DNA of 64,000 nucleotides from NCBI RefSeq assembly GCF_958450345.1, contig NC_088782.1:91744858-91808857 (forward strand), in the 5' to 3' direction. Positions within the stretch are counted from its first letter, which is position 1. Every line of letters begins with the position of its first letter. The position numbers and the translations under genes were made by a program. Positions 58,673-64,000 of this stretch are shown here, one piece after another. The DNA is from Calliphora vicina. Its lineage: Eukaryota > Arthropoda > Insecta > Diptera > Calliphoridae. The notes beneath the pieces are model-generated. The model had not been told where the DNA came from, did no database searches, and saw nothing but the letters and a program-made list of their open reading frames with translations.

Positions 58673-59012
58673 CCTCTAATTGTTTAAATAACTAATCAAA
58701 GCAGATTTCAAATCATTCTCAATCTGAGTTCAAATTTTCGTGTTTGCTGGGCATGTATGTATATAAAACGACAGCACTCGACTCTAAATACAAAGAATTC
58801 TAAATAAATTGTTGTCCGTAACTAAAAACCTGAAGGCAAAGAATATGTATTCCGATAAATAAATAAGCACTTGAGTCATTCAGTGGCTGTGGTATGCATG
58901 TAGTTGCGTGTTTTTCTTGTTTAAACATGTTTGCAAACAAAAAAAATATATAGATATTGGGATTTTCAGAACTTATGCAGGACAAAAAATAACTGTTTCC
59001 ACAACATCATCG
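58673..59012. other. Unassigned AT-rich DNA
   Basis: Nothing recognised. Confidence 0.5.
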
Positions 59013-59769
59013 AAAACAAGTAAGAAAGTATGGTCGGTCAAGCCCGACCATATAATACCCTACACTAAGTATAAGAGCAAAAAAAGTTTTCTTTTAAAAT
59101 TTGAATAATTTATATTTTTGAGTGATTTTCGGAAGTGGGGTTATATGGGGGCTATAACCAATTATGGACCGATCACCATGAAATTAGGTTGTGTGATTTA
59201 TGTCTATATTAAAATTAACTATGTTGAATTTTGTGTGTTTACCAACATTTTTAAGCGATTTATGCACGTTAAAGTGATTTTCGGAAGCGGGTCTATATGG
59301 GAGCTATGACTAATTATGGACCTATAGTAACAAAATTTGGTGACATGAATTTTGTGTATACAAAACTTATTTGGAGCGGAATTTGTGGAGATACACATAT
59401 AAATTAAACATTTCTGACCGATAAAGTCCAATTTCGGGAGGACATTTGTATGGGGGCTAGGTGAAATAGTGGACCGATTGCAGCCAGTTTCAACAAGCTT
59501 GGTCCTTGAGGCGAAAAAATAATATCTACCAAATTTGATCGAAATATCTTCAAAATTGCGACCTGTACTCTGCTCACAAGGTTTACATGGACAGCCAGCC
59601 AGCCAGCCATCCGACCAGACGGACGGACGGACGGACATCGCTTAATCAGAAAGTGATTCTAAGTCGATCGGTATACTTTAAGGTGTGTGTTAGACAAATA
59701 TTTTTGGGCGTTACAAACATCTGCACAAACGCATAATACCCTCCCCACTATGGTGGTGTAGGGTATAAT
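59013..59769 (-). mobile_element. Complete INE-like element (subfamily B)
   Basis: AAAACAAGTAAGAAAGTATG at 59013, the hairpin GGTCGGTCAAGCCCGACC, repeated TATGGGAGCTATGACTAATT-type blocks, a GACAGCCAGCC repeat plus GACGGACGGACGGACGGACA, and the end GGTGGTGTAGGGTATAAT (59769). This is the cleanest member of the subfamily. The 139-codon minus-strand open frame 59219-59638 is a by-product of the repeat, since it covers the non-coding consensus of several copies. Confidence 0.85.
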
Positions 59770-59936
59770 TATTTATTGTTACGCAATATACAATCCAAAA
59801 CAATGTATTAATAAAATTTACTGCCAGTTTTTATAAAATTTGTTTACACAGGAAACAGGAACTTAAAATAATTTTCTACAGATCAGTTTTGGATGCAATT
59901 TACGATTCTATATAAGCATTAAAGTAAACAGGTAAA
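59770..59936. other. Short unassigned spacer
   Basis: AT-rich, no features seen. Confidence 0.5.
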
Positions 59937-60108
59937 AATGTGCAAAAACATTTTTCTTTTAAAATATCAATTCCTGACAGATTTTCGGAAGTGGTCCTTA
60001 TATGGGAGCTATGACCAATTATGGACCGATCACCATGAAATTAGGTCGTGTGATTTATGTCTATATGAAAGTTATTTATGATGAATTTTGTGTGTATACC
60101 AGCCGAAC
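59937..60108 (-). mobile_element. INE-like fragment (subfamily B), inverted against its neighbour
   Basis: It contains GATTTTCGGAAGTGG, TATGACCAATTATGGACCGA, ATTAGGTCGTGTGATTTATG and ends at GTGTGTATACCAG. There it meets 60109-60708 in opposite orientation. Its reverse complement matches 60470-60645. Confidence 0.8.
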
Positions 60109-60708
60109 GTCTGGTCGGCTGGCTGTCCATGTAAACCTTGTGCGCAGAGTACAGGTCGCAATTTTGAAAATATTTCGATGAAATTTGGTACATGTATTTT
60201 TTTTGGCCCAAGGACCAAGCCTATTGAAACTGACTGAAATCGGTCCATTATTTCACCTAGCCCCCATACAAATGTCCTCCCGAAATTGGACTTTATCGGT
60301 CATAAATGTTTAATTTATATATGTATCTCCACAAATTCCGCTCCAAATAAGTTTTATATACACAAAATTCATGTCACCAAATTTTGTTACGATCGGTCCA
60401 TAATTAGTCATAGCTCCCATATAGACCCGCTTCCGAAAATCACTTTAACGTGCATAAATCGCTTAAAAATGTTGGTATACACACAAAATTCAACATAGTT
60501 AACTTTAATATAGACATAAATCACACGACCTAATTTTATGGTGATCGGTCCATAATTGGTCATAGCTCCCATATAAGGCCCACTTCCGAAAATCACTCAA
60601 AAATACAAATTATTGATATTTCAAAAGAAAAATGTTTTTGCTCATTTACTTGGTGTAGGGTATTATATTGTCGGGCTTGACCGACCATACTTTCTTACTT
60701 GTTTTACA
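60109..60708 (+). mobile_element. INE-like element (subfamily B), 5'-truncated
   Basis: It begins CCGAACGTCTGGTCGGCTGG and CTGTCCATG, continues with the full set of family blocks, and ends with GTGTAGGGTATTATATTGTC, a GGGCTTGACCGACC hairpin remnant and CTTACTTGTTTT. The 5' hairpin and the first ~150 bp are missing. The minus-strand frame 60408-60596 is repeat sequence. Confidence 0.8.
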
Positions 60709-61303
60709 TTACATTCATATGTATAAGTATATAAAAAATATAAGTATGTATATATAATCACCGAATTCGTTATATGACCAGTTATTTTAACGTCTGTATA
60801 TCCTAGGTGGATGTCAATTGACAACCAATAATGTAAGACTACACTCTGAATTAAAAAGTACAATGTATCAGTCGACTATGCATTGGATTACATATGTTTG
60901 AACTAAATCTAGATTCCAAAGATTTAACCAAGTAACTAAAAGAGAGATGGCCACTATCAAAACTGAAGTGTTGCCAATATGTACACATAAGAATGTCTGT
61001 TTGTGTATTTCTATGTTGCAAAATAATTTATTGGCTCTAAATAAAATATATACGCAATATTTAGTTTTTCATGTAGTAAATACATAGTAAACATATTGTG
61101 GAAATTAATATCTTTAGTTATACATACATAGTACAAGAAATATTTTTATAACTTCCTGCATTTAAAATCTGGCATACTTAACTTTAGATGTCTTTATACT
61201 ATGAACTTAAGTACTTTACACACACATTGTTGGGATTTATTACAACTTTTTAAACCAGCGTTTAAAATTTAAAAATACTCTTTTATTTGTTAAATTTGTT
61301 TCA
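60709..61303. other. Unassigned AT-rich DNA
   Basis: Nothing bounded. TATG/CATA-type simple repeats near 60715-60760. Confidence 0.5.
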
Positions 61304-61522
61304 CATAGCCCCATACAAATTACCTCCCGAAATTGGACTCGCTCCAAATAAGTTTTATATATACGGAATTCATGTCACTTAATTTAATGATGATCGGTCC
61401 ATAGCTAGTCATACTTTCCATATATCATTCAAGAAAATAAATTAATGAAATTAAAAGAAACGTGCTTTTGCTCATTTACTCAGTGTGGATTATTATATTG
61501 ACCATAGTTTCTTACTTGTTTT
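61304..61522 (+). mobile_element. INE-like fragment (subfamily B) with internal deletion
   Basis: It has AGCCCCATACAAATTACCTC, CCGAAATTGGACT joined directly to CGCTCCAAATAAGTTTTATA, a diverged GATCGGTCCATAGCTAGTCA, and ends TTTCTTACTTGTTTT. The 3' hairpin has collapsed to TTGACCATAG. Confidence 0.75.
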
Positions 61523-62544
61523 AGTTTCAATTAGACAAATCTGTGTTTTAAAGAATTTTTAATTTAACCCACATAATTCGCGCGAAAGGCAATCAAACAA
61601 ATTATTGACGCGAACGATTTTAGGATAGAAAATATTTTAAGTCAAATTCTCCATTTTAGAGAAATATATATCATTCCAATGTAAACCATATTTATTACGA
61701 AATAAAATTGAGCTGTACAATATTTAAGTTTTTTTTTTTTTCAAAATGGGCTCGTTATCACATTTTGTTGCAAAGCTTTTAGATATAATGGATATAAAAA
61801 TTTAACCCAGAAGATTTCAGAATTTATAATTAAATTGTTTAAAAGGTCGAAAAGTTAATTTTCTTCTTTAAAAATTATAATTTTCCAGCACTGATGGGCG
61901 TGGGTACAAGATATTGTCCTGAATTGCATATTCGCCATGACTATAACGACTCCGCTATCTATACCTTGTCAAATTCTAACTGCATTCGCAAAAATGTTTA
62001 GTGGGTATTTATGCATATGAAACACATTCACTTGTTAAAAATCATAATACATATATATTTATTTCACACAAACGTCATTGTTTTGTATTACCCTTGCGAA
62101 AAATATGAGCAACAATCATAAAATAACTTCACTGCGAAAATTTTATGCTTCAGTTAATGTAAATATTTGTACATATTCGCACAACACAGAGTAAAATTGT
62201 TTGAATAGTCAGTATATTTGTATACTTAGTTTATATACCCTGCAGGAAATGCCAATAGTGAAATTGTAGTGATTTACTAGTTACATTTTCAGTAATGCTT
62301 ACTACTGACCAGTTGTACCGCAGCCAATGTAATCTTCTATTGACTTTTAATATTAGCTTGTCATTGAAAATCCTCCAGTAGTCTGTAGCACTACTGACTA
62401 GGTAGTTATATTGAGATCAAATGAAGACTTTGGAACTAGAGACTCACTAGTATATTTTAGTAATTCTAGTCTACACTTTTGGTGTAGAGTAATAGTGCAT
62501 AGTTTAAGCGTAAAATTCATTTTTCGGGTTTATATAACCCGAGA
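61523..62544. other. Unassigned AT-rich DNA with INE-like scraps
   Basis: GACTCCGCTATCTATA at about 61949 is the reverse of a subfamily A phrase and may be a scrap. CCCTGCAGG at 62239 resembles the ends of 52714-53361, without a partner. Confidence 0.4.
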
Positions 62545-63112
62545 AATTAATTTTGAGTTGTGTCACTTTTGAACTGGGTGTGCGATATTTTCTTGGGAAG
62601 ATTTACAAAAACTTCCGCAAAACCTTCAAATATCTGAAGAAATAGATAACGATAAACTATACATATATCGATTAATGCAGCCTTCGTGAAGTTTATAAAC
62701 AAATACCAAGAGATTTGCAAATGATATGGTCCTATTTTTTTTACCAAAGGTGAAAGGAATGAATTCGAGAATTTAAGAAAAGTTGTATGTTTCGTATTTT
62801 CAATACCAGTAAGCAAAGCTTTTTGTGAAAGAGGTTTTACTATTTTAAACAATCTGTATACTAAAGAAAGAAAGAAACCGAATGTCATTCGACCTGATTG
62901 GAGCTGAAATATTAATACGAACAAATTTAGAGGAAGTTTGTAAAGATTTTCAAAATTGTTTACAAACCTCTAGGTTTGGAATTGACCAAAATCCGAAAGC
63001 TCAAAAACGAAATAAAGTGACAGTGTTTTTAGTATTTAATAACACTGTGCAACAAGAAAATCTTTCCCGAATGAGACCAACGGGAAATGAAAGTAGGGTT
63101 ATTAAAAGTTAG
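62545..63112 (+). pseudogene. hAT transposase, C-terminal part, broken by stops and a frameshift
   Basis: Reading from about 62590 the plus strand gives FSWEDLQKLPQNLQISEEID, then after stops FFTKGERNEFENLRKVV and CFVFSIPVSKAFCERGFTIL followed by NNLYTKERKKP. A frameshift at about 62880 restores MSFDLIGAEILIRTNLEEVC and then KDF. Together, IPVSxxxxERGFSxLNxxxTxxRNRM plus a helical tail is the dimerisation region of hAT transposases, in the form that reads ERGFS. The rest of the transposase is absent, and the internal stops at about 62690, 62720 and 62893 make it non-functional. The 76-codon frame at 62882-63112 is only its last piece. Sequence just upstream is shared with 57852-57890 inside a hAT element, which links the two. 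Confidence 0.8.
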
Positions 63113-63568
63113 CTCATGTTTTAAAGTTATTCGCCTTTAAAGTTCAGATTTTTTGAGTAAAAATTTTTCATATATATTTTATGAATAATCTATTGAAGTA
63201 AGTCAATATTTATATAAAGTAATTTTAGTTGAATGTTCTAGTCCTATATACTATATACTTAAAATTCATTAATTTTAACACTTTTTGCAGATTTATTTTT
63301 TTATTTTTATAGTTTTTGGTACTTAGATACGCAATTACCAATTTTTGGAGAATTGCTGAATATTGCTGTAAAAGTATTGAGTAGTGGGTATCGTGTATCG
63401 AGTATTTGCCATATGGTTTGAGTACTCAATACTCAAAAGTAGTTACTCAATACTTTTAGACTTGTATTTTTACAATTTAATTTATTTAAATTTAACGGTT
63501 ATGGTGCAAAAAATGCATCTCTACTATAAATACAACTCAAATCAATATTAGCGTAAAAAATAAAAATA
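63113..63568. other. Unassigned AT-rich DNA
   Basis: AGTACTCAATACTCAAAAGT and ACTCAATACTTTT repeat near 63420-63455. Nothing else. Confidence 0.5.
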
Positions 63569-64000
63569 GGTACTTTTTTATTCATCTAATGGTACTTTTT
63601 GAATTTTATATGACAATGGACTTAGAAACATGAAATTAAGCATATATGATCCTAAGTGAGTTTGAATTTTAGGGTTAAACTTTTTGGTACTTTTTCTTTA
63701 TTCGATTGGTACTTTTTGTAATTTCATCACCAATGAACCTAGAAACATGAAATTAAGACCGGAGTGAGTGGGAATCTACAAGTGACTGCTTTTTGGTACT
63801 TTTTCTATATTCGAATGGTAATTTTTGAATTTTCTGTAATAATGGACATAGAAATATGAAGTTAAGCATATATGGTCCTAAGTGAGTGAGAATTCTAGGG
63901 GGAGACTTTTTGGTACTTTTTGTTTATTCTAATAGTACTTTTTTTGAATTTTCTATAACAATGAACTTAGAAACATGAAATTAAGCATATATGGTCATAA
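63569..64000 (+). repeat. Tandem array, unit about 117 bp, continuing past the window
   Basis: Units start at GGTAC-TTTTT at 63569, 63686, 63795 and 63912 (spacings 117, 109, 117). Each carries the TTAGAAACATGAAATTAAG block, usually GCATATATGGTCCTAAGTGA, and a second TGGTACTTTTT-like motif. The second unit has lost about 8 bp. The array is cut by the end of the window. It looks like a minor satellite. Confidence 0.9.

Noticed and set aside
55039..58751. CCCAGCAAAC / GTTTGCTGGG pair as ends of a 3.7-kb element
   Set aside because: Only 10 bp, no further inverted similarity, and several unrelated complete elements in between.
59219..59638. 139-codon open frame on the minus strand, the longest in the window
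   Set aside because: It lies wholly in an INE-like repeat, including its GGACAGCC and GACGGACGG tracts, and parallel frames in other copies are broken at different places. It is a repeat by-product.
1..64000. LTR retrotransposons, intact non-LTR elements, tRNA or rRNA genes, CRISPR arrays
   Set aside because: No long direct terminal repeats, reverse transcriptase motifs, A/B-box pairs with cloverleaf or rRNA blocks were found by reading both strands. The regularly spaced array at 63569-64000 has units with no spacer structure and is satellite-like.

Overview
The window looks like non-coding, repeat-packed DNA from an insect nuclear genome, most likely a higher fly. A calyptrate such as a blow fly or house fly relative is my best guess. 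The grounds are the strong A+T bias, the short TATG/CATA simple repeats, and many copies of INE-1/DINE-1-like elements. These elements have a TATACCC start, a tract of GTCCGTCTG type, and a short hairpin followed by CTTGTTTT at the 3' end. No host gene can be supported. All recognisable coding traces are decayed transposon genes: three hAT transposase remnants, one Helitron helicase tail, and one fragment of a dispersed arthropod protein family carried inside a fold-back element.

Layout. 1-12.4 kb holds scattered small inverted-repeat elements: a 503-bp element at 1.7 kb, a CAGTGCTGG element at 8.2 kb and a TTAA-flanked piggyBac-type element at 9.5 kb. It also holds an INE-like fragment set between inverted arms at 10.5-11.4 kb. 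12.4-21 kb holds one complete INE-like copy (12467-13192), several fragments, a mariner-type MITE (16121-16622) and long unassigned stretches. 21-25.4 kb is a nest: a fold-back element is interrupted by two head-to-head INE-like copies and is followed by hAT remnants and another interrupted INE-like copy. 26-33.5 kb holds a hAT-like element at the exact centre of a perfect palindrome (29168-29816), two TA-type elements and the Helitron remnant.

34-43.7 kb is dominated by long inverted-repeat elements. These include a 2.09-kb near-perfect palindrome with an 8-bp target duplication (38683-40775), a one-armed relative (34490-35342), a CACAGTGG element (40924-42389) and a fold-back element with a captured protein fragment (42532-43680). 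46-51 kb holds an old hAT copy split by a younger 1.81-kb hAT element with a perfect 8-bp duplication (47611-49420). 52-61.5 kb holds further MITEs, a fold-back element, a 193-bp hAT MITE, and five or more INE-like copies, one of them split by an 880-bp hAT element (57477-58356). 62.5-63.1 kb is a hAT transposase pseudogene. The window ends inside a tandem array with a unit of about 117 bp.

What stands out is the number of palindromic or inverted-dimer structures across several unrelated transposon classes, and how often one sits inside another. Identities and boundaries were judged by eye. Family names rest on termini, target duplications and protein motifs, not on a database search.
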